Shown here one piece after another: positions 35,056 to 46,100 of a stretch of DNA of 64,000 bases; the stretch's first letter is position 1, and each line of letters starts with the position of its first letter. Location: the NCBI RefSeq assembly GCF_036323735.1, contig NC_086031.1, positions 45,471,225-45,535,224 of the forward strand. The letters run 5' to 3'. The notes under the pieces were generated by a model. The model saw nothing but the letters and a program-made list of their open reading frames with translations, had not been told where the DNA came from and made no database searches. The position numbers were made by a program, and so were the translations under genes. The stretch comes from Rattus norvegicus. Taxonomy: Eukaryota > Chordata > Mammalia > Rodentia > Muridae.

Positions 35056-35826
35056 GAGGAATTATTTTCTAAGCTCCTGCCATGACATGTCTTGACAAGT
35101 TTCACCCTTTCTTGGGTCCCTTTGTTTTCTGTGCTCTAGTATCCTGTGGAGTCCTGGCCATCCCAGCTCCCCATGGCTGAGGAAGTCTTCCCCAGGGAGA
35201 AGAACATTCAGACCCTACCTTCCATGTCATGACTCTAACACAGGCTGGGCTTTCAGCAGCACGGATAATGCCAACTTCCACAAGGCCTTCTGAGTTACCT
35301 ACCTACCAATTAATGCATCTAAAGCAAAACAGATTGGTCGGGGAGAGACTCTGCCTTCTACCAACAGATGGTATCCTTAAAAAAAAAAAAAAAAAGAAAA
35401 GAAATCGGCACACATCCTCGCTGTTTTCCTTCCTCAGGAATATATATTTCAATTTTAAGGCCATCCATTCACAATGCACAAATAAGGTCAAGGCTACTAA
35501 ATCCAAATGACTTGAAAACTAAGGAAGAGAGCTTTCCTGTTTGTCCCTTGGACTTTTCCTCTGCGTGCGCTACAGACCATGCAGCTGTTTCTAGCCAGGT
35601 AACGGCTCTTGCAAAAGCCATGCTTTGAAACAGAATCCTGACAATTCTTTCTGTAAGTTAATGCTCTTAACTCCTTGTCAAGACAAGACCAAAATTTACT
35701 CAAATTGGAATTTTTCAATATCTGTTTAAAATGTTTAAGTAAGTCCTGGGTAAGTACAGAATGTATTTTGCTTCAACTACAAAAAGGTTTAACTTTTTTT
35801 TTTTGAACTCTTGAGAATATCACACT

Positions 35827-35828
<2 letters not shown>
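35056..35828. other. Anonymous intronic sequence
   Basis: Contains an A-run (about 35379-35395) and otherwise no recognised repeat or exon. Confidence 0.4.

Positions 35829-35894
<66 letters not shown>
35829..35894. repeat. (AT)n microsatellite, about 33 units
   Basis: A pure alternating AT run, perfectly self-complementary, so it can extrude as a hairpin or cruciform. Confidence 0.97.
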
Positions 35895-35896
<2 letters not shown>

Positions 35897-36028
35897 TTGT
35901 ACAGACAGTGGCTCACATCCATAATCCCAGCACTCGGGAGATGGAGAAAATAAGTATTACTACAAGTTCTGGGTCAGCCTGGGCTACATAGTGAATTCCA
36001 AGGCTACAAAGCAAGACACTGTTAATAA
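35897..36028 (+). repeat. B1 SINE, diverged
   Basis: 'cataatcccagcactcgg' and 'gtcagcctgggctacatag', then an AAT-rich tail. Confidence 0.75.
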
Positions 36029-37145
36029 TAATAAAATAGTAATAATAATCTTTTCTATTTTTCTTTCCCCACCCCCACAAAGTAGGATATATGATTGAAG
36101 AAATCTGAACAGCTCAAATAGTTCTAGGAAATTAGATTCAAAAGAGGATAAGGGTGTGTGTATAACAAATAAGAATCAATTCTCACTTGCAGGGGAGCTC
36201 CATCATGCTGGACCATTGGTACTTGTCCTTAGGAAATGACAATATTCGCAATGTTTAATCTATGTCAATTTCAAGTAACATTAGAGAAGGGAGTGGGCTT
36301 TTTCTGCAACAGAGAGGAAAAATGCAGAAGTGTGGTGACATGGGATTCTGTCACATCCAACCTCAACTCAGACAAGAGTTCAGTTTAGTCTAGCCTTTAA
36401 TGGCTGAGTCATCTCTCCAGCCCTCATTTGTAGATCTGTTAAAGTGCTTAGCAAGTGCTAGAAGCTGTACACATGCAAACAAAGTGGGCATCATATGCAG
36501 AGACACGGAAAGGCTTCCCGGAGGTGACTGTATCTAAGCTGAGCTTTAAAGGATAGATGAACTTACCGAGGAAGGAACTTACCGGGGTTCTCTAGGAGAG
36601 AACCGAACATGGACAACGCATGCCTTAGCATGATAGTACGGAAACTAGAGACCGTTCAGTTCTGCAGCAGTATGAAATGTGACGAGGATAAATGGGAAGT
36701 AATGACTGTAAACAACCTTACATGCCATGACCCAAGCAGAATAATGAGTGCTTGTTTGTTCCTAATGGCTTCAGTGATTTATCAAGGTCAAACTTAAAAA
36801 TTATTTGTAAAAGAAAGTATATTTCTAGATCATCCTTTTACTCATTCATCATCGTAGTCAATAAATATTCACTAAAATCCACCATTTAGGCTATAATCAT
36901 ATTCTAGACATCTTTCCTATGTGAAAGAACTCATGAAAAGAGCTTCTTATTGAGCATTTAATAATTGTCATACATTGAGTTAATGTTTTTATAGTACACT
37001 TGCAATAACAAGAAGGTAAGTCTTCACTACATATCACAACAGAAGATGCTTGGAACAGAACTTCAGTAATGAGCAAAAAGGTGATATAAGACTCCATCAC
37101 CTATATTCTTTGCATTATATAAGACAACATTGAGACATTCCTACA
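36029..37145. other. Anonymous intronic sequence
   Basis: About 1.1 kb. A SINE-end phrase near 36400 ('ggctgagtcatctctccagc') shows a small antisense B2/B3 remnant. No exon was recognised. Confidence 0.4.
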
Positions 37146-37147
37146 AG

Positions 37148-37560
37148 CCGTTAGGGTAGCAGACACCCATAATGCCTACACAAAAGAAGCTAAGGCAAGA
37201 GAATCATAAGTAAGTCTGAGGCCAACCAGAAGACCCTACATCTCAAAAGGCAAAGAGGGCAGAGGAGATAGCTCAGCAGTTACAGCTTGTCTTATAAGCA
37301 AAAGGACCAGAGTTCAGGTTCCCAGAACACATGTAAGTTCTGGATGTGTGTAACTGTATCTTTGAAAGACAGGAGATCCAAGAAGCTAGCCTGCTAGTGA
37401 GACCAGTTATATCAGCAACCTATGGGTTTAAGAGACCCTACCTAAAGAAAATAAAGCAGAAGACCAATCAGGAAGATTCTTATTATCGACACACTATCAC
37501 ATGCACCCATTCATGCACAAACACATATATAAACATCACACACACACAAAGAAAAGACAG
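37148..37560 (+). repeat. B1 fragment followed by RSINE1-type SINE
   Basis: A decayed B1 (about 37148-37255) precedes 'gaggagatagctcagcag', 'ccagagttcaggttccc' and a CA-rich tail (about 37257-37560). Confidence 0.5.
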
Positions 37561-38149
37561 TAACTCCTAGCAGAAGACAAAAATACAAATGTTCAAAACA
37601 TAAGGCAATACAACATTAATCTCCTGGGAGATCTACTGAGAAGTACTATGTGGATGAAATAGCAGAGTCTTTCTGGTTATTATGACCACAGAAGGCATCT
37701 CAGAATAGATGAGACTAGAAGGATGGGATTTCAGTAGATGTGGGGTGGAAGAGAGGAACATGTCTGAGAGCACTCAGAACTCAGACACTGGTGAGGTGAC
37801 AACCAAAGTACTAATGCCTGCTTACAGGGGGACAAAAGATACACAGAGGGCAGACTCTGGGTAAGTCACCAAATGAATTACACCTCAGTTGTCATTAACT
37901 AAATGTGATGGCAGTAATGCATTCCTTGTGTAAGGATAATAAAATACAAAGTTTCTGGGATAATGCCAAGTGCACAGTAATCCCAAACAACATTGTAGCT
38001 AGCAGTGCATATGTTAAAGGAACAACAAGCAGTCCAGACAGGTCTCCAATTTTTTGAAAGCCCAAAAGGACAGCATGGCTGGAACAGTAGGTATAACCAG
38101 ATAGAAGAGAGTTCATGTCTACCTAAGAGAGCTGGTCTCTATTCAGCAG

Positions 38150-38420
38150 GCAATGGGTAATCAGCCATTAGGGGGAAAGTCATACCCATAGCCTTCAGAG
38201 AGACTCTCCCATGGGAGTCCCTCCCCTTGGCACCTGGCTCACTTATGACCCCTTCTATAGAGGTGTAATGCCCTAGGGGCTGGTGCTAGTAAGGCCTGTA
38301 GGAAAATAGATATTGTCATCTGTCAGCTCCTAATAAGGCCAAGACCTTCCTTTCTTCTCTCTCTGTTGCACACTCTCTCCTAAAAATAAAGTAATGGCTG
38401 AGATAAAATTATTAACCCAA
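38150..38420. other. Unassigned block, possible LTR remnant
   Basis: A block with short pyrimidine-rich stretches, a polyadenylation-type AATAAA near 38386 and no SINE landmarks. It has an LTR-like feel, but I found neither clear TG...CA ends nor a target duplication. Very tentative. Confidence 0.2.
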
Positions 38421-38727
38421 CCCCCTAGAGACAGTTCACTTTTTGCTCTTTATCATTAAGGTTAAACCAATTTTCTAGGAACCAGCTTCAGTAACTTGCA
38501 GCATTATTAATTATTTTTTAAAACTTGGTAATTAATTCCTAGCTTTTACCTCTTTGTCTTATCTTACCTTGTATCTGTTTTCCCATGAATGGTTATTATG
38601 GTTCTCATTTTTTTATATTATATTATGAAAAACATAAGAGTATATTATGCTAACTAACATCTGGTTATATTCACTATCTTAGCACTAATAGTTCCATAAA
38701 TATATAAATTACATATTTTTAAAAATT

Positions 38728-38966
38728 TTCAATGACAAGATTTTCTTGTAGCTTCGGCTGGCCTCAAGCTGGCTATGCATGCAGCCAAGGATAACCTTGA
38801 ACTTCCTGATCCTCCTGCCTCTACCTCCCAGAGTGCTAGGATTACAGGGCTGCACACTACCATACCCAGGTTAATGTAGTGTCCGTTGGAGATCAAATCC
38901 ACATTTTTAATGCATATGAGGCAAGCATTCCATCTATTCTGCAACTAAACTACATCCTCAGCCCTA
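38728..38966 (-). repeat. B4-type (B1 + ID) SINE, antisense
   Basis: The B1-like part ('ctggcctcaagctggc', 'gtgctaggattacagg') is followed by a reversed ID-like head ('gaggcaagcattccatc', 'aactacatcctcagccc'). Confidence 0.7.
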
Positions 38967-39019
38967 AACTGTATGTTTTAAATATGTACAGCTTATTAAA
39001 TGTTTTTTAAAAACAAAAA

Positions 39020-39170
39020 CAAGCCAGCAATGGTGACATATACCTGTAATCCCAGCGGTGATCAGAAGACAGATGACGGAAGAGCACTGCAAGTCTGAGG
39101 CTAGCCTTGGGTACACTGAAAGTTCAAGATCAGCCTGGGCTATCTAAAAAGACCCAGTCTCTAAACAAAC
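39020..39170 (+). repeat. B1-like SINE, diverged
   Basis: 'caagccagcaatggtgac', 'ctgtaatcccagcgg' and 'aagatcagcctgggc'. Confidence 0.65.
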
Positions 39171-39245
39171 AAAACAATTCAGCAAATTGTTTAAAACATA
39201 GAAAATGTATTAAGATAACTACTAAAAAGTACAAAATTTTTACTA

Positions 39246-39390
39246 TTGGGCTGGTTCAGTGGTTAAGAGTCCTGAGTTCAATTCCCAGCAACCACATGGT
39301 GGCTCACAACTGTCTATAATGGGATCCGATGCCTTCTTCTGGTGTGTCTGAAGACAGCTACAGTGTACTCATATACATAAAAAAAGAATA
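39246..39390 (+). repeat. B2 SINE with internal deletion
   Basis: 'gggctggttcagtggttaag' lacks the 'gagagatg' part and the 'cactgactgctcttcc' block. The rest is near consensus: 'agcaaccacatggtggc', 'ggtgtgtctgaagacag'. Confidence 0.9.
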
Positions 39391-39567
39391 GAAAAAGCTG
39401 CTAAGCAAAATTCTTATTGTTAATAAAATGCAATGCTTATATTAAGAACATAGCTATATATTCATAATATAAGTGCATATATTAAAACTGTAACTAAAAG
39501 TTATTGAGATAGTGTTTATATAAATATAGATGTGCAAGCTTATAAAATATTGGTATAGAACATGTTT

Positions 39568-39665
39568 GTTTGTTTGTTTGTTTTTTTCCCGGAGCTGGGG
39601 ACCGAACCCAGGGCCTTGTGCTTGCTAGGCAAGAGCTCTACCACTGAGCTAAATCCCCAACCCCT
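39568..39665 (-). repeat. ID SINE, antisense
   Basis: Near-consensus reversed ID with a GTTT/T-rich tail. A 12-bp duplication tagaacatgttt lies at 39556-39567 and 39666-39677. Young copy. Confidence 0.95.
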
Positions 39666-39691
39666 TAGAACATGTTTTAAGAGAGGGAATC

Positions 39692-39895
39692 TTAGGGGCT
39701 AGAGAGATGGCTCAGCTGCTTTTCCATAGAGCTCGGATTTGATACCCAGTATCTACAAGATGGCTCATAACCTTCTATGATTATAGTTCCAGGGAACTAT
39801 AATCTCTTCTTGCCACTGAAGGTGCCAGGCACACACATGACACAAAGATATACATGCATGCAAAACATTCATACATACAAAAAATATTAAATTTT
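39692..39895 (+). repeat. B3-type SINE
   Basis: 'ggggctagagagatggctc', 'gatacccagtatctac', 'agttccagggaactat' and 'aggtgccaggcacac', then an AC-rich tail. Confidence 0.75.
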
Positions 39896-41185
39896 AAAAA
39901 TCGAATAAGAAAACACCTATATTCATAGCAGCATTATTCCAATAGGAATAATAATAGACAGAAAATAGGGGGGTGGGTGCCTGGAGCAAGAGATGGAGAG
40001 TGAAGGGTTACTATTTGGTTGGTACAGAGCTTCTAGTCTGCAAAAATGAAAAAGAGTTGTATGAATAGATAATGGTTGTAAAACAATGTCAATATAGTTA
40101 ACACTTAAGATTGGTTAATATAAAGAAACATATGCATTTAAACAGTTTAAAACAGTTTTTATACATTGTCATCAAAAGTATTTGTCTATAATATTTAAGG
40201 CTCTCCTTATTTATTTTCAAACTAAGTGTCTTCAAAAGTAACTTTCTGAGATTCCCCATTGAAGCTTACAGTTTTCTTGAGTTTTATTACTAGAAATCAT
40301 ACACCGACTGTTTTTCCTTTCAGCATGATGCAGTATTTTCCTAATGTAGCCATCAGAAGTCTAGGATGTGGGGTAGACGTGACTCCCCTAAAGAAAGGCT
40401 TTCTTGCAAAAGGGGAGCTCTCCAGGGACCACACTGGGCAGACAGTAGGATCTGAAAAGTCAGCATCTGGGAGCTAACTGATGCTGAAAATCTACCAAGC
40501 CAGGTCACAGTCTATAAACATCACAAGGGCTCATCTTTGGCTTTCAGCCTGAGTGGTATAAAAATCAATGAGAACGCAAAGGGCTTCTCACAAGGAAATT
40601 TCTGTCCTATCCTTCTGTGGCTCAGGTAAGGAGCATTCCTAAGCAGCTCCCATTCGCTGCTGTTTTGCATAGTCACAGGGTACAACCTAGCCTAGCTCCT
40701 AGCAGTCCTTTAGTGGCCTACAACTCTGGGTGCCTGGATTTTCCCAAAGAGCTTCATTTTCTTTTAGGAGTCCACATTATTGCTGAGTCTCTATGTTCCC
40801 TAAACGAGGGAGGGGCACTCATCTCCCAGGAAGATGAGAGCATCTGCTTGAGGACTCCAAAGAGATGTTTTACTGCAGCTTTTCACAAACTGATTAGATG
40901 TAAAGTTCCCTTGGGGAGTAAGGGTGTGGAGGTTGGGAGGAAAGACACTTCAGGGAAAAGACCTTTGTTGGCATAAGCTAAGAACTTCTCAGCCCTCCCC
41001 TGAGAACAAGCCTGTTTAATACCCCCAATTGGCATTCCCAAGCATGAGTGCACACACAATATGGCTAGAGTTGAAATCTCATCTCCAGTTCCCAAAGGGT
41101 ACCAAAAGAGTTAAACTGTTCCAGGAAATTGATTTGTTCTTTTCCTATCAAAATGCTCCAGATGCAAATTATAAAGATTTCATTT
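39896..41185. other. Anonymous sequence, SINE-free
   Basis: About 1.3 kb without any SINE I recognise. The part from 40230 to 41000 looks unique and contains a 119-codon plus frame (40617-40976) with no recognisable product. It could include regulatory sequence, but nothing specific is visible. Confidence 0.4.
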
Positions 41186-41187
41186 CT

Positions 41188-41395
41188 CTCTGGCTGTAGT
41201 AGTATACACTGTAATCCCAGCATTTGGGAGGCTAAGGTAGGAGAGCCACTGTGAGTTAGTTCATCCAATCTGGGTAATATATAGTAAGACCCAGTCTAAG
41301 CAGATCTCTGAGTTTGAGGCATATTGAGAGTTCCAGAACTACCTAGAGACACTCTATCTCAAGAAAACAAAGAACAACAAAAGACCCTGTCTCAA
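41188..41395 (+). repeat. B1-like SINE pair
   Basis: 'cactgtaatcccagcattt' and 'aagacccagtctaag' in the first copy. A second B1 3' half follows ('gatctctgagtttgagg', 'ctctatctcaagaaaac'). Confidence 0.65.
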
Positions 41396-42185
41396 AACAT
41401 AAAAATGATAATAATTTTACTTCTTAGTTCTGTGGTACACGAAGTTGAAGGAACAGAAGGGGATGTGGAAGAGAACCCTAACAGCTAATTAAGGAAGGAC
41501 TTAGAGGTGTAGAGGTATTGTGGGCAGTAATATGAATCCACCAAGTCCCACCCAGACAACCATCTCTACTCCATGGCCCACTCTTCACTATCCAGTACCT
41601 GAGTGCCAGCAAAGATGCTACCAGGCTAGAGGTCAGACGAACCAGTGTCTAATCATGGCTCTCATCAAGGCTGTCAAGAATTTCCAGTATGTATAAGCAC
41701 TTTATAATTTTTTTAAAAGCTATGCAAGAAAACTAAGAATATTAGTACTTTTGGGTTAGACACTGAAAGACATGAACTTTTCTAAGGAATCCAAACACCC
41801 ACAAGCAGAAACAATGGTGGTTTTTACAAAGCCACATATCAGACTGACTAAGGGAACATTGCTCCTGCCCCTTAAAACCACACTGAGGTAAGACTGCTGC
41901 TAAAACCTCAGAAATTCTTCAGAGCACATGCAAGCAGGTGCTTTTAAGGAATAATAACAGGAGAGAACAAAAGAATAGAAGAGAGTCCAAAGTCTACTGA
42001 AAGTCTACTTGACTCAAACAATTCTGACTAAAAAGCAGAGATACATTCAATATTTTCAGACAGTTTACCTATTCATACATAAGAGGAAATTAATGTTCAA
42101 AGAGTGTGGGAGATTTTTAGTGATGATGGGTTTGTTTTGTTTTATTTTATTTATTTGTTTGTGTGTTTGTTTTGCATGTGGTTTG
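41396..42185. other. Anonymous intronic sequence
   Basis: No repeat or exon was recognised. Confidence 0.4.
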
Positions 42186-42301
42186 TTTTGTTTCTGAAAC
42201 AGGATCTCACTTTACTTCAGGCCGGCCTTAAACTTTCAGCAGTTCTCCTGCCTCAGCCTCTCAAGTGCCAGGATTACAGGCATGAGTCACCATGACTGGC
42301 C
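42186..42301 (-). repeat. B1-like SINE, antisense, old
   Basis: 'aacaggatctcactttac', 'cctgcctcagcctctc' and 'ggattacaggcatgagtc'. Confidence 0.75.
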
Positions 42302-42744
42302 AAAGGATTTAAATGACAGGCACATGACACATTGTGTTACTCCTCAACAAACTTCAACTAGAACTGTTTCATTCCTACTCTGGTTTCCTATCATTTAACA
42401 GCTGGCGCTAAGAGGGTGAACATTCAAGGCAGCCTGACTAATTGTCAAGTAGACTATACAGTCATTGAGTCATAGGAGCCAGATACGGAGCTACAAGAAA
42501 TCTACAGACGAGCTAGCTCCTTTACTCCTCCCAGGAATAGGAAATGCACACTATTTCAGAAACTCAGACATGTACATAGAACAAAGGTTTACACCTGGAT
42601 TCTCTGCCTTCAACACCCTTACTTTTAACAGCCACACCAAATCAATTGCTGTTTAACATTTTTTCTTAAAAAAAAAAAAAAATCTTAGCAGCACCAGGAG
42701 TTACTGCCACAGAATGCATAGAACTCAGAAACTCTACTAGGAGA

Positions 42745-42905
42745 GGGTAGGAGCTCACACCTGTATTCCCAGACTCACAAGGCTAACTCAGGAAGACTCA
42801 GAAATTCAAGGTCAACCTGAGTTACAGAGTGAATCCCAAACTACCATGGTTTACACATTGAGGCCCTGTCTCTAAGAAGCAAAACAAATAAACAAACAAA
42901 CAAAA
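42745..42905 (+). repeat. B1-like SINE, diverged
   Basis: 'gctcacacctgtattccc' and 'aaggtcaacctgagttac'. The tail is AAAC-rich. Confidence 0.6.
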
Positions 42906-43123
42906 CATATTTTTTTGAAAAGCTGGAATTCTTAATTCTCACAGAGGTGAGGTAGCAAACTACAGTACCAACCCCAACCCAAGGCCCTTTGAACTATAGT
43001 CTTCCACCATGGCTATGGTTCTAGAAATGTAAGCTCCAGCAGGGTCTGGCATTTCTGTCTTCTTGACTGAGATAGAAAGGCCTAGAACACATACTAAGCA
43101 CTCAACAGTTAATAAATAAAACA

Positions 43124-43290
43124 GGGCTGGAGAGATGGCTCAGAGGTTAAGAGCACTGACTGCTCTTCCAGAGGTCCTGAGTTCAAGTCCCGGCAACCAC
43201 ATGGTGACTCACAACCCTCTTCTGGTGTGTCTGAAGACAGCTACAGTATACTTACATATAATAAATAAATAAATCTTTAAAAATAAATAG
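43124..43290 (+). repeat. B2 SINE with target duplication
   Basis: Near-consensus B2: 'gggctggagagatggctcag', 'cactgactgctcttcc', and 'tggtgtgtctgaagac'. A 12-bp repeat ataaataaaaca at 43112-43123 and 43291-43302 may be the target duplication, although the AT-rich tail makes this less certain. A short deletion lies in the middle. Confidence 0.92.
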
Positions 43291-43321
43291 ATAAATAAAA
43301 CAAGGAAGTAGAGCTACCACT

Positions 43322-43690
43322 TTTGATTGTGTGACCTTGAAAGGGTTTTTTTTTTTACCTTCTCATGCCTCAGTTTCCTCAGATAACAATACTTCCTGGG
43401 GAGATGTGACAATTACACAGACCACTCATTGGGATTCAATAGAGCATGATAAGCACCCAAAGTAAACTGTCACCACATCGCTGCTATACATCACTGTTAT
43501 AGATCATACACGTTTGCCCTAAGAATTGTTTTCACCACGATCAGGTGCTATTTTCAATTGCGAAGATACAGAAGTCCGTAAACCTACTCCTCCCTTCAGA
43601 TCTGCTGCCACCTGGCTGTGTGACCTTGAACAAACCTCTTCAGTTCTCTACATCCTCCTCAGCAGTAAACTGAGGGACTAAACCAAATCA
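43322..43690 (+). repeat. Two MIR remnants
   Basis: First copy at about 43322-43462 ('ttgtgtgaccttgaaag', 'gcctcagtttcctc'). Second copy at about 43598-43690 ('ggctgtgtgaccttgaac', 'agtaaactgagggac'). Confidence 0.65.
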
Positions 43691-43784
43691 ATCCCAGAAA
43701 CGTTCATGGGCACCTCCTTGATTGAGAACTCAGGGTCAGCCACCTACCAAATTCTACACTCCTGAATAGAGTCAATGGAAAAAT

Positions 43785-43788
<4 letters not shown>

Positions 43789-43830
<42 letters not shown>
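43789..43830 (+). repeat. (CA)n microsatellite
   Basis: About 20 uninterrupted CA units. Confidence 0.96.
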
Positions 43831-43831
<1 letters not shown>

Positions 43832-45694
43832 GGTGTCTAGCCTGTGGCAGGATTGAAGAGAAACTCCAAATAGCTAACTGCATTACATCATCTCAATGAG
43901 CAATATTTGTAAATACATAAAGTATCTAATTTTTGAGACCCTCATAAGAAACCTGTTATCAATTTTTTAAAAATCATCAAATTCTGATACCTGTTAATCA
44001 CCAACATATAAAAATCACTTTTCATCTTAGTCAAATGTGTGCTTATGGAGAACACCTGGGAAAGTCAAAGTTATTAACACTCCCTACGGCAACAGTTAAG
44101 AATTGGATTTTTTTTTTTTTAATGATATATCTGGCTAAAACCATAGGGAGTGCATTACAAGAGCAAAATGTGCTGGACAGGATATAGAGGCCAGTGGCCA
44201 TTGTTTACAAAACAGGCTGAAAATAATGACAAGAGCCCAAGACCTCAGCTATAACTCAAAACCACACCTCTCTCAATTCCAATCCAGCAGAAGCTCTCAT
44301 CATTCAACTACCCCATCCTTGTAATAAAACTGACCAATATTTGTAGTCAAGTGGATTGAAGGTCCCTTAGGACACTCCTGCATTGACTAAATTGATAATA
44401 TATTTTTTTTTTAAATCCTGAAGACACAATGATGACTTCAAACTGCCTTTCAACCTTCCAAGAGATAAAAGGGACTATGCATTTCACACTCTACCTCTAA
44501 CCCACATCCAAGGCAGTCATTAGAGGGGTGGCATGGCCTTTCCCAAGTCCTCTAAGATAGGAAAAGGTCTCCTTGCATTGGTGCAGGGAATGGAGTAGGG
44601 GCCCCTCCCTCTCTACTCTGAAACAAAGGAAAAACCCAGAGCTCCAACCATGTGGTGAAACATTCAAGGCCACCCACCTCTCCCAGTTCCCAGCTAAGGT
44701 CTCAATGAACTGGAGCCACTTGGCTCCTCCCAGTGACTGGTCAGAAAGGGGCAGTGCCTTGCACAAACACAGGCTAGGGCTCCTTCCCAGGCATGATAGC
44801 TCTTAAGGGAAATGCTGGAGAAGGAAAGCCATGTGGGTATAGGTTTTGATTTGAGAAGCCCATTTAAGCAGTGGACTACTCGAGGAAACAAGGCTTGGTC
44901 TCCCCAGGTCTACATTCTGCCTTACCCCTTCGCAGTTTTGCTCAAAGGAAACGGACCTAAAAGCATGTATTCTGGAGCAGGGGGTGACAACACAGAAGGG
45001 TTAAACAATTATGTCTTCCTATTTTCCAGTTTCAGCACCAGTCTGAAACCCTAACAGCCTAACTCTGTAAGGTTTGGGTGAGGGTAGAAACCAGTTTGGA
45101 TGGTCTTATTCTTTCTGGTCTTCGATCTTTGATTGTATGCAGGGTGGTCATGGGTCAGGCAAGTACAAGGTACACCCAATATGGCTAGGGACTTCCTGAA
45201 TCCAGTGTCTTGGCAAATTTCAAGCTTTAACACAGTACACCAGAAAAACCCCACCTCTCCCAGGTCTCTCCAAACGTTATATCCTTCTCAAGGTTGCCTT
45301 GCCATCTGGACTTCTCTTCAACCTTTGAAATAAATGTCCAAACACCTGTCAGATCTCAGCTGTCCTTCAAGGAAGCTTGACTCAAGACACCCAAAGGCAA
45401 ATCGCAGCTTTTTTTCTCTCTCCCCGGAGATCCTCCTTGCCCCTCCCCCACCCTTTGGGAAAGAACTGCCAAATTACTGGCCAGCTCCACAAAGATATTC
45501 CTGAAACCCACTTCCAGTGTCTGTGGCCCCTGACACTGCTGATCATTCCAAGGCTCTGATCCACCCATGAACCCACTCTGGGGTCAACTTGCCACCTGCT
45601 CCACCCAAGAAACACGCCCTGAAAATTGGGGTGGAAACGCATGCTTCACCAGTCTGCAGAACATCAGCTTTATGCTAATTTTCAAAATCCTTAC
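43831..45694. other. Srgap2 intron 1 next to the first exon
   Basis: About 1.9 kb almost free of SINEs, as is common close to first exons. The short frames on both strands around 44500-45650 have no recognised products. Confidence 0.45.
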
Positions 45695-45761
45695 CTTTGA
45701 CCTGAGTATCATACTCTGCGATGATCTCCTTATCCTTTTTGAATTTGGCTGGAGACGTCAT
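45695..45761 (-). CDS. Srgap2: Srgap2 first coding exon (SLIT-ROBO Rho GTPase-activating protein 2, N-terminus)
   Basis: On the minus strand the ATG at 45761-45759 opens a frame of 22 codons beginning MTSPAKFKKDK and ending EYDTQVK, plus one base of codon 23. A consensus GTAAGG donor follows directly (45694 downward). The peptide matches the known N-terminus of SRGAP2, which starts its F-BAR domain. SRGAP2 is known as a roughly 1,070-residue protein with F-BAR, RhoGAP and SH3 domains. It dimerises, induces membrane protrusions, acts on Rac1, and controls neuronal migration and spine maturation. Only this small part lies in the window; the rest must lie beyond position 1. The start codon sits inside ATGACGTCT, so a CRE-like TGACGTC overlaps it. 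The gene runs head to head with Fam72a, as in other mammals. Confidence 0.95.
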
Positions 45762-46100
45762 GTTTCCCTTTTTTCTTCCAAATCCGAATTGTGAATTGAT
45801 AGATCCACGGGAAAAATCCAACCACTAATATCAATTCCTCCAAGGCCACTTCTCCCGGGGGCAGAGAAATGCCCCGCGGTGGTATCCAGAGCTCCGGGAG
45901 AACACGAGAGGCGGGATGGGCAGCCGGCTACCGCACACACATGCAGGCTGTGGGCGCTGAGGCCGGGGGTGGGGAAGCGGGGGGCGGCGGCGGCTGGCTT
46001 ATGTACTAAAGCCCTAACCACAGCCGCAGCATTAACCAGGAGAACTGCAGAGCCCGGAGGCTGGCCTGGGGTCTGACATCAACGACACAGGCGGGGAGTG
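45762..46100 (-). promoter_or_regulatory. Srgap2: Probable Srgap2 5' untranslated and proximal promoter region
   Basis: Immediately upstream of the Srgap2 ATG on the minus strand, the sequence turns GC-rich from about 45840. It contains a dense G-run cluster on the plus strand (45965-45994). No TATA box was recognised. The start site is not visible and the limits are only approximate. Confidence 0.45.

Larger units (their letters stand above)
1..45694 (-). other. Srgap2: Srgap2 intron 1, promoter-proximal part
   Basis: This stretch follows the splice donor of the first Srgap2 coding exon on the minus strand. I looked on the minus strand for the next exon, which should continue the F-BAR domain after the first 22 residues, and did not recognise it. 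The contents are SINEs, microsatellites, old MIR/L2/L1 fragments and anonymous sequence, all normal for a large mammalian intron. That it is one uninterrupted intron is an inference. A small noncoding or alternative exon could be missed by eye. Confidence 0.8.

Noticed and set aside
45377..45642. Overlapping frames on both strands just inside Srgap2 intron 1
   Set aside because: No similarity to the next part of the SRGAP2 F-BAR domain, and no supporting splice sites.
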